From the NCBI GenBank assembly GCA_003389325.1, contig QQVE01000044.1, positions 62,001 through 126,000 of the forward strand: a stretch of DNA of 64,000 nucleotides, read 5' to 3'. The position numbers and the translations under genes are program-made. Shown here one piece after another: positions 9,224-18,079 of this stretch. The DNA comes from Planctomycetota bacterium (GTDB taxonomy: Bacteria > Planctomycetota > Planctomycetia > Pirellulales > PALSA-1355). The notes beneath the pieces were generated by a model that made no database searches, was not told the origin of the DNA, and saw only the letters and a list, made by a program, of their open reading frames with translations. The stretch's first letter is position 1; the number at the start of each line of letters is the position of its first letter.

Positions 9224-10003
9224 GTGCGACCTTGGATTTTGGCTGAGACGAACTACGCCTACCTCAAAGAGCATCCCGTGGAAGTGGCGGTGCTTCCGTG
9301 CGGGGCGACCGAGCCGCACAATTTGCATCTGCCGTACGGCACGGACATGTACGAGGGCACGGTCGTCGGCGAGAAGATCTGCGAGGCGGCCTTCCAGCAG
9401 GGGGCCAAGGTCACGCTGCTGCCGACGATTCCTTACGGCACGGAAACCAACCAGATGGCGTTTCCGCTGGCGATGAACGTCAATCCCTCGACGCTGTTCG
9501 CCTTCATCACCGACCTAGTCCAGTCGCTCGAGCATCACGGCGTGCGCAAGTTCGTGCTGCTCAACAGCCACGGCGGCAACGAGTTCAAGGCGCTGGTGCG
9601 CGAGCTGTACGGCAAGACCAGCGTGCACGTGTTTCTGTGCAGTTGGTATAGCGCCATCCGCGAGGCGTCGGAAAAAATCTTCGATTACCCGGAAGATCAC
9701 GCCGGTGAGATGGAAACCTCGTTCGGCCTGGCGTACTTTCCCGAGCTGGTCGGCCGCAACGAAGACGGCACGCTGATCGCCGACGACGGCGCCACGGCCA
9801 AGACGCGGTTCGAGGCGGTGAACGAAGGCTGGGTCGGCATCACCCGGCCCTGGCACCTGCTGACCACCAACAGCGGCGCCGGCTATCCGCACGCCGCCTC
9901 CGCCGAGAAGGGCGAGCGGATGATGAACCTGGTCGTCGAGCGGCTGGCGCCGTTCCTGGTGGAATTGTCGAACGCGAAGCTCGACGAGAAGTTCCCGTTT
10001 TAG
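9224..10003 (+). CDS. Creatininase-family amidohydrolase
   Basis: 259 residues. The family signature GATEPHNLHLPYGTD contains the predicted metal ligands Glu30, His32 and Asp41. NSHGGNEFK supplies a further His, and DHAGEMETSF contains the Glu of the second metal site. Members open small cyclic amides such as creatinine or act in cofactor pathways; the substrate here is unknown. The start is GTG 9224 (VRPWILAETNYAYL), since no ATG is available before the conserved region. It is cytosolic, with no signal peptide. Confidence 0.88.
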   Translation: MRPWILAETNYAYLKEHPVEVAVLPCGATEPHNLHLPYGTDMYEGTVVGEKICEAAFQQGAKVTLLPTIPYGTETNQMAFPLAMNVNPSTLFAFITDLVQSLEHHGVRKFVLLNSHGGNEFKALVRELYGKTSVHVFLCSWYSAIREASEKIFDYPEDHAGEMETSFGLAYFPELVGRNEDGTLIADDGATAKTRFEAVNEGWVGITRPWHLLTTNSGAGYPHAASAEKGERMMNLVVERLAPFLVELSNAKLDEKFPF

Positions 10004-10028
10004 AGCGACGCGTGCCGTGCGTCACACC

Positions 10029-10091
10029 AGCCCGAAGCGCAAGCGAGGGTTCTTCGTTGCGTCACACGGACCCTCGCTTGCGCTTCGGGCT
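10029..10091. repeat. Inverted repeat, GAAGCGCAAGCGAGGG variant (copy 3)
   Basis: Both arms carry the same change relative to copies 2 and 4: the left arm has GCGCAAGCG and the right arm has CGCTTGCGC, so pairing is kept. The spacer is about 20 bases. It lies between the convergent creatininase and MFS genes. Confidence 0.9.
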
Positions 10092-10115
10092 AGGTGGGTC
10101 AGGGATTCGCATCCC

Positions 10116-11465
10116 TTACCGCGTCGACTCGGCCGGCGTGGTCTCTGGGGATGCGCTGTCGGGGGCGCTGGGCGCGGGCGGGGCGTCGTCGTGAGGGGAA
10201 TCGCGCCCGTCGAGGCGGCCGTAGCGGCGTAGCCTGGGATTGCGCAAGGCCACAAACAGCACGACGACCAGCGTGCCGATCCCGCCGAACACGACGGCGA
10301 ACACCGGCGAAGTGAGCCGCGCGAGCGTGCCCGACTCGAACTCGCCCATCTCGTTCGACGTGCTGACGAACATGCCGCTGATCGCCGACACGCGGCCCCG
10401 CATGCGGTCGGGCGTGAGCATCTGCACCAGCGTGTGGCGGATCACCACGCTAATGCAGTCGAACGCTCCGGTGCAGAACAGGGCGACAAACGAGAGCATG
10501 AACGAGCGGGAGATGCCGAACACGAAGATCGCCACGCCGTAGGCGGCCACCGACAGCAACAGCGAGCGGCCCGCCTTGGCGATCGGCGGACGGTGCATCA
10601 GCGCCAACGACATGGAGAGCGCGCCCAGGGCCTCCGCGGCGTACAGCCAGCCGTACCAGGCGGGGCCCACGCCCAGGATCTCGGTGGCGAACACGGGCAG
10701 CAGCGCCTTGGCTCCACCCAACAGCACGGCAAACATGTCGAGCGAGATTGCGCCCAGGATGATCGGATGGTTCCAGACGAACGACACGCCTTCGCCGAGG
10801 CTCCGGAGCGTCGGGGCGGCGGCGACGTCGGTCTTCTTGCTGCGCGGCTTGACGCCCAGCAACAACAGCAGGAACACGGCGGCCGCGGCGACGTTCACGA
10901 GGTACACGCCCCAGGCATGGCCAAAGGCGGCCAGCGCCCAACCGCCCAGAGCCGGTCCGGCGACCGAGGCGAGTTGAAACCCGCCCAGGTTCCAGGTCAC
11001 GGCGTTGGAGAAGATCGAGCGCGGCACCAACTGCGGCACGAGCGAGTTCTTGGCCGGCTGCAGGAACGCGCGCGACACGCCCAGCAGAGCCAGGCTGGCG
11101 TACGTGCCGGCGATGTGCCACTGGTAGAAGGAAACGGCGGCCAGCCCCAGCGACGAGACGATCGACAGCACCATGGCGGCGGCCACGACCAGCTTGCGGT
11201 TGACGCGATCGGCCACGTGCCCGCCCACCAGGGCCAACGACAGCACGGGGATGACCTGCACCAGGCCGACCAGCCCGACGTCGAACGTGTTGCCGGTGCG
11301 GCTGTAGACCTCCCACACGACGGTGACCGTCTGCATCTGGCGGCCGAGAATCGACAGCACGTTGCCGGTCCAGTAGCGGCGATAGCTCGGAATCCGGATG
11401 GCAGCGTACGCATCGTGAACCGGATAGTCGGCGGCGTCGCTGCTGTCGTCGGAGTCGTTGTGCAT
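10116..11465 (-). CDS. MFS transporter (MFS_3/EntS-like)
   Basis: 449 residues with about twelve hydrophobic segments and the loop motif GGHVADRVNRKLV, which corresponds to the MFS loop 2-3 signature. The N-terminal cytosolic stretch (IRIPSYRRYWTGNVLSILGRQMQ) is typical of the enterobactin-exporter-like MFS_3/DUF894 group, often predicted as drug or siderophore exporters. The C-terminus ends in a Pro/Ser/Asp-rich tail of about 35 residues that is likely cytosolic and disordered. No substrate can be assigned. It is divergent from the DUF1080 gene. Confidence 0.88.
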   Translation of the reverse strand: MHNDSDDSSDAADYPVHDAYAAIRIPSYRRYWTGNVLSILGRQMQTVTVVWEVYSRTGNTFDVGLVGLVQVIPVLSLALVGGHVADRVNRKLVVAAAMVLSIVSSLGLAAVSFYQWHIAGTYASLALLGVSRAFLQPAKNSLVPQLVPRSIFSNAVTWNLGGFQLASVAGPALGGWALAAFGHAWGVYLVNVAAAAVFLLLLLGVKPRSKKTDVAAAPTLRSLGEGVSFVWNHPIILGAISLDMFAVLLGGAKALLPVFATEILGVGPAWYGWLYAAEALGALSMSLALMHRPPIAKAGRSLLLSVAAYGVAIFVFGISRSFMLSFVALFCTGAFDCISVVIRHTLVQMLTPDRMRGRVSAISGMFVSTSNEMGEFESGTLARLTSPVFAVVFGGIGTLVVVLFVALRNPRLRRYGRLDGRDSPHDDAPPAPSAPDSASPETTPAESTR

Positions 11466-11863
11466 CTGCGGTTTGGAAGGCAGGAGGGCGATCCACGCAA
11501 GGGGACAGCCCGGCGCGGCGTCAGGTTCAGATGGCGCCCTCGCTTACCGTTATTATGACACGCTGCGGACGAGGGAATAAGACCACTTGCCCACGCACTG
11601 CCCCGCGCGTCTCGACGGCGGGGTCGAAACGATGCGTTTGTCACAGCGGGACGGTTCCCTTTTTTCCCGACGGAGTGCGATCTCCGCACGATTCGGCGAA
11701 AAAGAGCACCCGGCGTTCTCCCGCTGCGCAGTCGTGCGATGCCCGTAGGGGCGCGGCTGGTGAAAAAACATCCCGGCGGTGTTGAACTGTGGACGCGCGC
11801 GAACGATGATGGGCCCTGTCACGTCTACGCGGATCGCGTCTTGCGGAACAAGAGAACTCCGTC
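11466..11863. other. Divergent intergenic region, no gene seen
   Basis: This 398-base spacer separates the MFS transporter from the DUF1080-cellulase pair. It holds short A- and T-runs (near 11670, 11699 and 11763) but no convincing promoter hexamers, repeat or coding frame. It probably contains both divergent promoters. Confidence 0.5.
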
Positions 11864-12577
11864 GTGCTCTCTCGAACGATGCTCCTGACGGCAATCTGGT
11901 TGGTCGGCGCTGCTGCGCCGGCCGGCGCCATCGAGCCGGGCTTCACGTCGCTGTTCAACGGCCGCGATCTGTCCGGCTGGCAGGGCGTGACCAGCGACGC
12001 GAGCAAGTCGTGGAAGGTCGAAGACGGCCTGCTGGTGTGTACCGGCGAAAAGGGCACCTGGCTGCGCAGCGCGCGGCGCTACGGCAACTTCAATCTGCGG
12101 TTCGAATACAAACTGAAGCCCGGCGGCAACTCGGGCATCTATCTGCGCGTGCCCGAAGACGGCGCGCACCGCGAAGGGGGTGGATGCGAGGTGCAGTTGC
12201 TCGACGACTCGGCCGAGCGCTATCGCGACCTCAAGCCCACCCAATTCTGCGGCAGCATCTACCTGGTCGCCCCGGCCGAGCATCACGTCTCGCGGCCGCC
12301 GGGCGAGTGGAACACGATGGAAATCAATTGCTGCGGCACGTCGTACCGCGTCGTTCACAACGGCGTGGTGATCGTCGATGCCAATGCCTGCGATACGCCC
12401 GAGCTGGGGCGTCGGTTTACCGAAGGCTTTCTAGGACTACAAAACCACAGCGAAGAGATTTGGTTCAGAGACTTGCGGATTGGGCCGCCGCAATCGGGGC
12501 AGTACTCGAGTGAATGCTTCACTCAATTTCGGACGAGGCACCACAGATGCAGGGAACGAAGATTCTTTCGACACTAG
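11864..12577 (+). CDS. DUF1080 secreted protein (3-keto-disaccharide hydrolase-like)
   Basis: 237 residues. A short signal sequence (MLLTAIWLVGAAAPAGA) precedes the DUF1080 concanavalin-like domain, seen as FTSLFNGRDLSGWQG, then GGNSGIYLRVPEDG and the C-terminal EIWFRDLRIGP. Some DUF1080 proteins hydrolyse 3-keto-glycosides, so a role in extracellular sugar processing is plausible. The start is GTG 11864 or ATG 11879, five codons later. The last 25 residues (SGQYSSECFTQF onwards) are not typical of the family and run 31 bases into the cellulase gene, so the true end may have drifted. The overlap suggests coupled translation with the cellulase. Confidence 0.82.
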   Translation: MLSRTMLLTAIWLVGAAAPAGAIEPGFTSLFNGRDLSGWQGVTSDASKSWKVEDGLLVCTGEKGTWLRSARRYGNFNLRFEYKLKPGGNSGIYLRVPEDGAHREGGGCEVQLLDDSAERYRDLKPTQFCGSIYLVAPAEHHVSRPPGEWNTMEINCCGTSYRVVHNGVVIVDANACDTPELGRRFTEGFLGLQNHSEEIWFRDLRIGPPQSGQYSSECFTQFRTRHHRCRERRFFRH

Positions 12578-15486
12578 GCTTTCAACGCCGCGCCACCGCG
12601 CGCGGAACACTCCACAAATTCTTCTCCAAACTGTTTGCTCCCACCAGGACGCGCCTGCCGCGGCCGGCGCATCGGCTCGCGCCGTGCCTGGTCGCCGAGC
12701 CGCTCGAGCGCCGCACGCTGCTTAGCGCCACGGCCGAGTTCGCCGTCGTCAACGACTGGGGCAACGGCTTCCAGGGCGAAATCGATCTGACCAACGCCGA
12801 CACGGCCGTCTCGAGCTGGCGGCTCGAGTTCGACTTCAACCACCAGATCACGCAAATCTGGAACGCCCGGATCGAAAGCCAGACCGGCTCGCACTACGTG
12901 GTGACCAACGCCCCCTGGAACGGTTCGCTGGGCGCGGGCGCAAGCGTCACGTTCGGCTTTCTGGGCACGCCCGGCAACGTGACCACCGAGCCGACCGGCT
13001 ACACGCTCAACGGCGTGCCGCTGGGCGAAGAGGTAGACCTGCCCGAGCTCACCATTGCCGATGCGGCCTTGGCCGAGGGCAACTCGGGCAGCGCCAACAT
13101 GTTGTTCACCGTCACGCTCTCCGAGGCGGCGGCCAGCAGCGTCACCGTGGCCTACGCCACGAGCAACGGCACCGCGCAGGCCGGCTCAGACTACACGGCC
13201 ACCAGCGGCGTGCTCACGTTCGCGCCCGGCCAGAACAGCCGCACGATTCCCGTGGCCGTGCGCGGCGACTTGCTCGACGAGGCGATTGAGGATCTGTTTC
13301 TCACGCTCTCGAGCCCGGCCGGTGCCACGCTGGCCGACGGCTCGGCACGGGGGCGGATTCTCGACGACGACGCGGCCCCGGCGATTTCGATCGGCGACGT
13401 TTCGGTGGCCGAGCCCGACTCGGGCACCTCGGTGGCCGACGGCTACTTCTCCACCCAGGGCAGCCAGATCCTCGACGCCGCGGGACAACCGGTGCGGATC
13501 GCCGGCGTCAACTGGTTTGGCATGGAGTCCGACACGTTCGCCCCGCACGGTCTGTGGACGCGCAACTACATGAGCATGATGGACCAGATGGTCGACGAGG
13601 GCTTCAACACCATTCGCCTGCCATTCTCGAACCAGTTGTTCGACGCGGGCAGCACGCCCAACGGCATCGACTTCTTCCAAAACCCCGACCTGCAGGGGCT
13701 GTCGCCCTTGGGCATCCTCGACAAGATCGTCGACTATGCCGGCGAAGTGGGGCTGCGGATCATCTTCGATCACCACCGCTCGAACGCCGGCGCGGGCGCC
13801 GAAGGTTCGGGGTTGTGGTACACGGGCGCTTATCCCGAGTCGCGCTGGATCAGCGATTGGGTGATGCTGGCCGAGCGCTATGCCGGCAATCCGACCGTGA
13901 TCGGCGCCGACCTGCACAACGAGCCGCACGGCCCGGCCACCTGGGGCGGCGGCGGCACGAACGACTGGCGGCTGGCGGCCGAACGGGCCGGCAACGCCAT
14001 TCTGGCAGTGAATTCCGATTGGCTGATCGTCGTCGAAGGCGTCGAAGTGGGCAGCTCGGGCTACTACTGGTGGGGCGGCAACCTGTCGAACGCGGGCGAC
14101 CATCCCGTGCGGTTGAACGTCGACGGGCGGCTGGTCTACTCGCCGCACGATTACCCGGCCAGCGTCTTCCCGCAGCCGTGGTTCAGCGAGCCCGATTATC
14201 CGAGCAACCTCACCGAGGTGTGGGACGCCAACTGGGGTTACCTGTTCCAGCAGGACATCGCGCCGATCATGCTCGGCGAGTTCGGCAGCCGCCTGGCGAC
14301 CGAGTCGGACCGGATCTGGCTGGAGGAAATCGTCGACTACCTGGGCGGCGACTTCGACGGCGACGGCACGTCGGATCTGGCCCCCGGCGAGTTGGGCCCC
14401 AGTTGGACCTACTGGTCGTGGAACCCCAACTCGAGCGACACCGGCGGCATCCTGCAGGACGACTGGGACAACGTGCACCGCGACAAGGTCGACGCCCTGG
14501 AGGAAGTGCAGTTTGCCTTCCCGGCCGGCGAAGCGGCCGGACGCGCCAATGCCACGCTGACCGTCTCGCTGTCGGCGGCCAGCGGGCAGACGGTGACCGT
14601 GGCCTACACCACCGCCAACGGCACGGCCACCGCCGGCAGCGACTACACCGCCACCAGCGGCACGCTCACCTTTGCGCCGGGTCAGACCCAGCGGACGATT
14701 GACGTGCCGATCCTGGCCGATAGCGCGGGCGAAGCCAGCGAGACGCTGCTGGTGAGGCTGTCAAGTGCGAGCCTGGCAACGATCGCCGACGGCGAGGCCG
14801 TGGTGACGATCACCGATAGCACCAGCGAGCCCGAGCTGCCGGCGCTGTCGGTGGGCGACGTGGCGGTGACCGAAGGCAACGCCGGCACCAGCAACGCGGT
14901 GTTCACCGTTTCGCTGTCGGCCGCGGCGGACGCGCCGGTAACGGTGGCCTATTCCACGACCGGAGTCTCGGCCACCGCGGGCAGCGACTTCGTGGCCACC
15001 AGCGGCGTGCTCACGTTCGCGCCCGGCGTCACGGCGCTGCCGGTCACCGTGCCGATCGTGGGCGACACGAACCCCGAGTCGAGCGAGACGTTCCGGCTGA
15101 CGCTCGCCAGCCCCAGCGGCGCGACGCTCGGCCGCGCGTTTGGCATCGGCACGATCGCCGACAACGATGCCCCCACCTCGGGGCTGGCGTTTGCCTTCAA
15201 CGTCAGCGACGACTGGGGGTCGGGCTTCGTGGCCGGTGTCACCATCACCAACCACGGCTCGACCGCCGTCAACGGTTGGACGCTGGAGTTCGATTTCGAT
15301 CGCGACATCACCAACATCTGGAACGCCGAAATCGTAAGCCGCGTCGGCAACCGCTACGTGATCCAGGCCGCGAGTTGGAATCGCGTGATTCCCGCCGGCG
15401 GCAGCATCTCGTTCGGCTTCCAGGGCGCAAGCGGCAACGTGGATGAGGGCCCGACGAACCTCGTGCTCAACGGGGTCGCGCTCTGA
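12547..15486 (+). CDS. Multidomain GH5 cellulase with CBM2 and Calx-beta modules
   Basis: About 979 residues from ATG 12547 (GAGG lies eight bases upstream; an in-frame ATG at 12514 is the alternative). The order is: a basic N-terminus with a LEPR-XLL-type sequence (PLERRTLLSA, ~50-60), a CBM2-like cellulose-binding domain (~61-158), Calx-beta 1 (~165-276), the first strand of Calx-beta 2 (~279-296), a GH5 catalytic domain (~297-656), the rest of Calx-beta 2 (~660-757), Calx-beta 3 (~765-873) and a C-terminal CBM2 (~879-979). The GH5 acid is Glu459 in DLHNEPHG and the nucleophile Glu578 in MLGEFGS. It should be secreted and cleave beta-1,4-glucan at a surface. The GH5 domain appears inserted inside a Calx-beta repeat. 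Confidence 0.92.
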   Translation: MQGTKILSTLGFQRRATARGTLHKFFSKLFAPTRTRLPRPAHRLAPCLVAEPLERRTLLSATAEFAVVNDWGNGFQGEIDLTNADTAVSSWRLEFDFNHQITQIWNARIESQTGSHYVVTNAPWNGSLGAGASVTFGFLGTPGNVTTEPTGYTLNGVPLGEEVDLPELTIADAALAEGNSGSANMLFTVTLSEAAASSVTVAYATSNGTAQAGSDYTATSGVLTFAPGQNSRTIPVAVRGDLLDEAIEDLFLTLSSPAGATLADGSARGRILDDDAAPAISIGDVSVAEPDSGTSVADGYFSTQGSQILDAAGQPVRIAGVNWFGMESDTFAPHGLWTRNYMSMMDQMVDEGFNTIRLPFSNQLFDAGSTPNGIDFFQNPDLQGLSPLGILDKIVDYAGEVGLRIIFDHHRSNAGAGAEGSGLWYTGAYPESRWISDWVMLAERYAGNPTVIGADLHNEPHGPATWGGGGTNDWRLAAERAGNAILAVNSDWLIVVEGVEVGSSGYYWWGGNLSNAGDHPVRLNVDGRLVYSPHDYPASVFPQPWFSEPDYPSNLTEVWDANWGYLFQQDIAPIMLGEFGSRLATESDRIWLEEIVDYLGGDFDGDGTSDLAPGELGPSWTYWSWNPNSSDTGGILQDDWDNVHRDKVDALEEVQFAFPAGEAAGRANATLTVSLSAASGQTVTVAYTTANGTATAGSDYTATSGTLTFAPGQTQRTIDVPILADSAGEASETLLVRLSSASLATIADGEAVVTITDSTSEPELPALSVGDVAVTEGNAGTSNAVFTVSLSAAADAPVTVAYSTTGVSATAGSDFVATSGVLTFAPGVTALPVTVPIVGDTNPESSETFRLTLASPSGATLGRAFGIGTIADNDAPTSGLAFAFNVSDDWGSGFVAGVTITNHGSTAVNGWTLEFDFDRDITNIWNAEIVSRVGNRYVIQAASWNRVIPAGGSISFGFQGASGNVDEGPTNLVLNGVAL

Positions 15487-15495
15487 TCGCCGGTG

Positions 15496-15815
15496 TTCTG
15501 GTGATTCCTTCTTAACGCAAAGACGCAGAGGCGCAAAGACGCAAAGAAAGGGAGTAAAGGACAGGCTTGGCGGCCGCGCTGGCACTCTTTTGCTCTTTCG
15601 CATTCTTTGCGGCTTTGCGTCTTGGCGGCTTTGCGTTTTCTTCCTCGTCCGCTCCGTTCTGGTGATTCTTTAGAAACGCAAAGACGCAGAGGCGCAAAGA
15701 CGCAAAGAAACGAGAGAAGTTAGAGGCGGGGCTGGCCGCCGTCGCTGGCACTCCTTTGCTCTTTCGTATCCTTTGCGGCTTTGCGTCTTGGCGGCTTTGC
15801 GTTTCCTTCCTCGTC
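15496..15815. repeat. Two tandem ~160-base copies of a GCAAAGACGCAAAG-type inverted repeat element
   Basis: Each copy begins TCTGGTGATTC, continues with AACGCAAAGACGCAGAGGCG and a further GCAAAGACGCAAAG, then a ~50-base centre containing GCTGGCACTC. It closes with the opposed arm GGCTTTGCGTCTTGGCGGCT. Copy 1 spans roughly 15496-15655 and copy 2 roughly 15656-15815. The centres have diverged, so the duplication is not brand new. A degraded relative (AACGCAAAGACGCCAAGG) lies at about 27207. It fills the spacer between the cellulase and the sulfatase; apart from it no gene is seen in 15487-15924. Confidence 0.85.
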
Positions 15816-15924
15816 TATCTTCCCCATGCCCGCCGGATCGTGACGTATGGTTGCAACAGCCGCGGCAAGCGGCCATCATGACGGCGCAACCGTCATCCCT
15901 CTGGCTCTCGACGAGGCGCATTCG

Positions 15925-17301
15925 ATGAACGAGACGATCAAGCTCGCGCTGGCCGCCGGCACGCTCTGTTGGCTTTCGACCGCCTGCACCACGCCAGCCG
16001 CGGCGGCCGAGCAGGGCAACCAACCGAACATCGTGCTGATCGTGGCCGACGATCTGGGCTACGGCGAAATCGTGTGCGGCGGCAAGCAGCCGATTCCCAC
16101 GCCGCACATCCACTCGATCGCCCGAGCCGGTCTCTGCTTCACCGACGCCTACGTCAGTTGCCCGGTGTGCAGCCCCACCCGGGCCGGTTTGATCACCGGG
16201 CGCTATCAACAGCGCTTCGGCCACGAGTTCAACACCGGACCCGCCGCGCGCGCCGGCGAGAAAGTCGGACTGCCGCTCGAGGAAGTGACGCTGGCCGATC
16301 GCTTGAAGAAGCTGGGCTACGCCACCGGCGCGGTCGGCAAGTGGCACCTGGGTTACGCCGCCAAGTTTCATCCGCACGAGCGCGGCTTCGACGAGTTTTT
16401 CGGCTTCCTGGGCGGAGCCCACTCGTATCTCGACAGCGAGGCCGATCCCAAGAACCCCATCCGCCGCAGCACCGATCCGGTCAAGGAGCCCGAGTACCTG
16501 ACTGACGCTCTCGGGCGCGAGGCGGCGGAGTTCATCGAACGTCACAAGGCCGAGCCGTTCTTCCTGTACCTGCCGTTCAACGCCACGCACGGACCGCTCG
16601 AAGCGCCGCCGAAGTATCTGAAGCGTTTTGCCGACATCGAGAATAAGAAACGCCGCACGTTTGCCGCGATGCTGGCGGCCATGGACGATGCCGTGGGCAC
16701 CGTGCTCGACGCGCTTAAGAAAAATCAGCTCGAGGAGAACACGCTGGTGTTCTTCATCGGCGACAACGGCGGGCCGACCAGGCAGATCACGTCGCGAAAC
16801 GATCCCTTGCGCGGCTTCAAGGGGCAGGTGTGGGAGGGGGGCATTCGCGTGCCGTTCATGATGCAATGGCCCGGCCACCTGCCTGCGGGCAAGGTCGTGC
16901 ATACGCCGGTAATCGCGCTCGACATTCTGCCCACGGCCGTGGCCGCGGCCGGCGGAAGCGTGTCGGGCGGCAAGCCGATCGACGGCGTGGACCTGCTGCC
17001 GTATCTCACCGGCGAAAAGACCGGCCAGCCGCACGACGCCCTCTACTGGCGGTTCGGGCCGCAGTGGGCCATTCGCCGCGGCGACTACAAGCTGCTCCAG
17101 ACTCGCGAGCCGGGGCTGAAGCTCTACAACCTGGCGGGCGACATCTCCGAGCAGCAGGACCTGGCCGGCGAGCATCCCGACATCGTCGCCAAACTCAAGA
17201 AGCACTACGACGCCTGGAACGAGCAGCTCGAAGACCCCCGCTGGCAGCCGCCCGTGCGACGCCGCACCCGGGCCAACCGCCGCCAAGCGGTCGAGCCGTA
17301 A
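15925..17301 (+). CDS. Secreted sulfatase (formylglycine-dependent arylsulfatase)
   Basis: About 458 residues from ATG 15925; ACGAGGCG lies upstream, and 26 extra codons from ATG 15847 look non-coding. A signal sequence (LALAAGTLCWLSTACTTPAAAAEQ) with a possible lipobox-like Cys is followed by NIVLIVADDLGYGE, which supplies the paired Asp metal ligands. The sulfatase signature CSPTRAGLITGR has Cys82 as the residue converted to formylglycine. GKWHLG and FFIGDNGGP are further family landmarks. It would remove sulfate esters from carbohydrates outside the cytosol. No sulfatase-maturing enzyme is in this window. It is the first of two unlike sulfatases (the other is at 55346). Confidence 0.93.
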   Translation: MNETIKLALAAGTLCWLSTACTTPAAAAEQGNQPNIVLIVADDLGYGEIVCGGKQPIPTPHIHSIARAGLCFTDAYVSCPVCSPTRAGLITGRYQQRFGHEFNTGPAARAGEKVGLPLEEVTLADRLKKLGYATGAVGKWHLGYAAKFHPHERGFDEFFGFLGGAHSYLDSEADPKNPIRRSTDPVKEPEYLTDALGREAAEFIERHKAEPFFLYLPFNATHGPLEAPPKYLKRFADIENKKRRTFAAMLAAMDDAVGTVLDALKKNQLEENTLVFFIGDNGGPTRQITSRNDPLRGFKGQVWEGGIRVPFMMQWPGHLPAGKVVHTPVIALDILPTAVAAAGGSVSGGKPIDGVDLLPYLTGEKTGQPHDALYWRFGPQWAIRRGDYKLLQTREPGLKLYNLAGDISEQQDLAGEHPDIVAKLKKHYDAWNEQLEDPRWQPPVRRRTRANRRQAVEP

Positions 17302-17308
17302 CGGCAAT

Positions 17309-18079
17309 TCACTTCTGATACGCTTCGTCGAGAAACCGCCGCGTGCTTTCGGTGCGGGGCGAATCGAACACTTGCTCGGTCGGGCCGCTTTCGACGATGC
17401 GGCTGGCGTCGAAGATGTGCAGCGTGCCGGCGGTGCGGCGGGCCAGGCGGAGCGAGTGGGTGACCACGACCATCGTCTGGCCGGTGGCGGCCACCTCGGC
17501 GATCACCGCTTCCACCTCGGCGGCCATTCGCGGGTCGAGCGCGCTGGTGGGCTCGTCGAACAGCAGCACCTCGGGCTGCATGGCCAGGGCGCGGGCAATG
17601 GCCACGCGCTGCTGCTGGCCGCCGGAAAGCATGTCAGGCATGTGGTCGAACTTGTCGGCCAGGCCCACCCGGGCAAGCAGTGCTTCAGCCTGTTCGATCG
17701 CCGCGGCGCGCGGCGTGCCCAGCACGTGCACGGGGGCCTCGATCACGTTGTCGAGCGCCGAGCGATGCGGAAACAGATTGAATTGTTGAAAGACCATGCC
17801 CACGCGGCGGCGGACGCGGAGCAGTTGGCGCTCGCGCTCGCCGGCGGGCGTGCCGGGGCGGAGGGTTTCGCCGGCCACGAGGATCTCGCCCGCTTGAAAG
17901 TTCTCCAGGCCGTTTAGGCAGCGGAGAAAAGTCGTCTTGCCGCCACCCGAGGGCCCGAGAATGCCGCACACTTCACCGCGGGAAACGTCGAGCGACACGT
18001 CGTCGAGAATCACGTGCTCGCCGAACCGCTTCTCGAGCGCGCGGACTTGAATCACGGGAGTGGCGCCAGCGTCGCTCAT
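17309..18079 (-). CDS. glnQ: Amino acid ABC transporter ATP-binding protein (GlnQ-like)
   Basis: 256 residues. Walker A is GPSGGGKTT, the ABC signature is LSGGQQQRVAIARAL and Walker B is VLLFDEPTSALDP, followed by the H-loop VVVTHSL. The sequence is of the polar amino acid group (GMVFQQFNLFPHRSALDNV). It is the energising subunit for the fused binding protein/permease encoded just upstream. The genes overlap by four bases (ATGA), so they are translationally coupled. The symbol indicates the family; the actual substrate is not known. Confidence 0.92.
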   Translation of the reverse strand: MSDAGATPVIQVRALEKRFGEHVILDDVSLDVSRGEVCGILGPSGGGKTTFLRCLNGLENFQAGEILVAGETLRPGTPAGERERQLLRVRRRVGMVFQQFNLFPHRSALDNVIEAPVHVLGTPRAAAIEQAEALLARVGLADKFDHMPDMLSGGQQQRVAIARALAMQPEVLLFDEPTSALDPRMAAEVEAVIAEVAATGQTMVVVTHSLRLARRTAGTLHIFDASRIVESGPTEQVFDSPRTESTRRFLDEAYQK

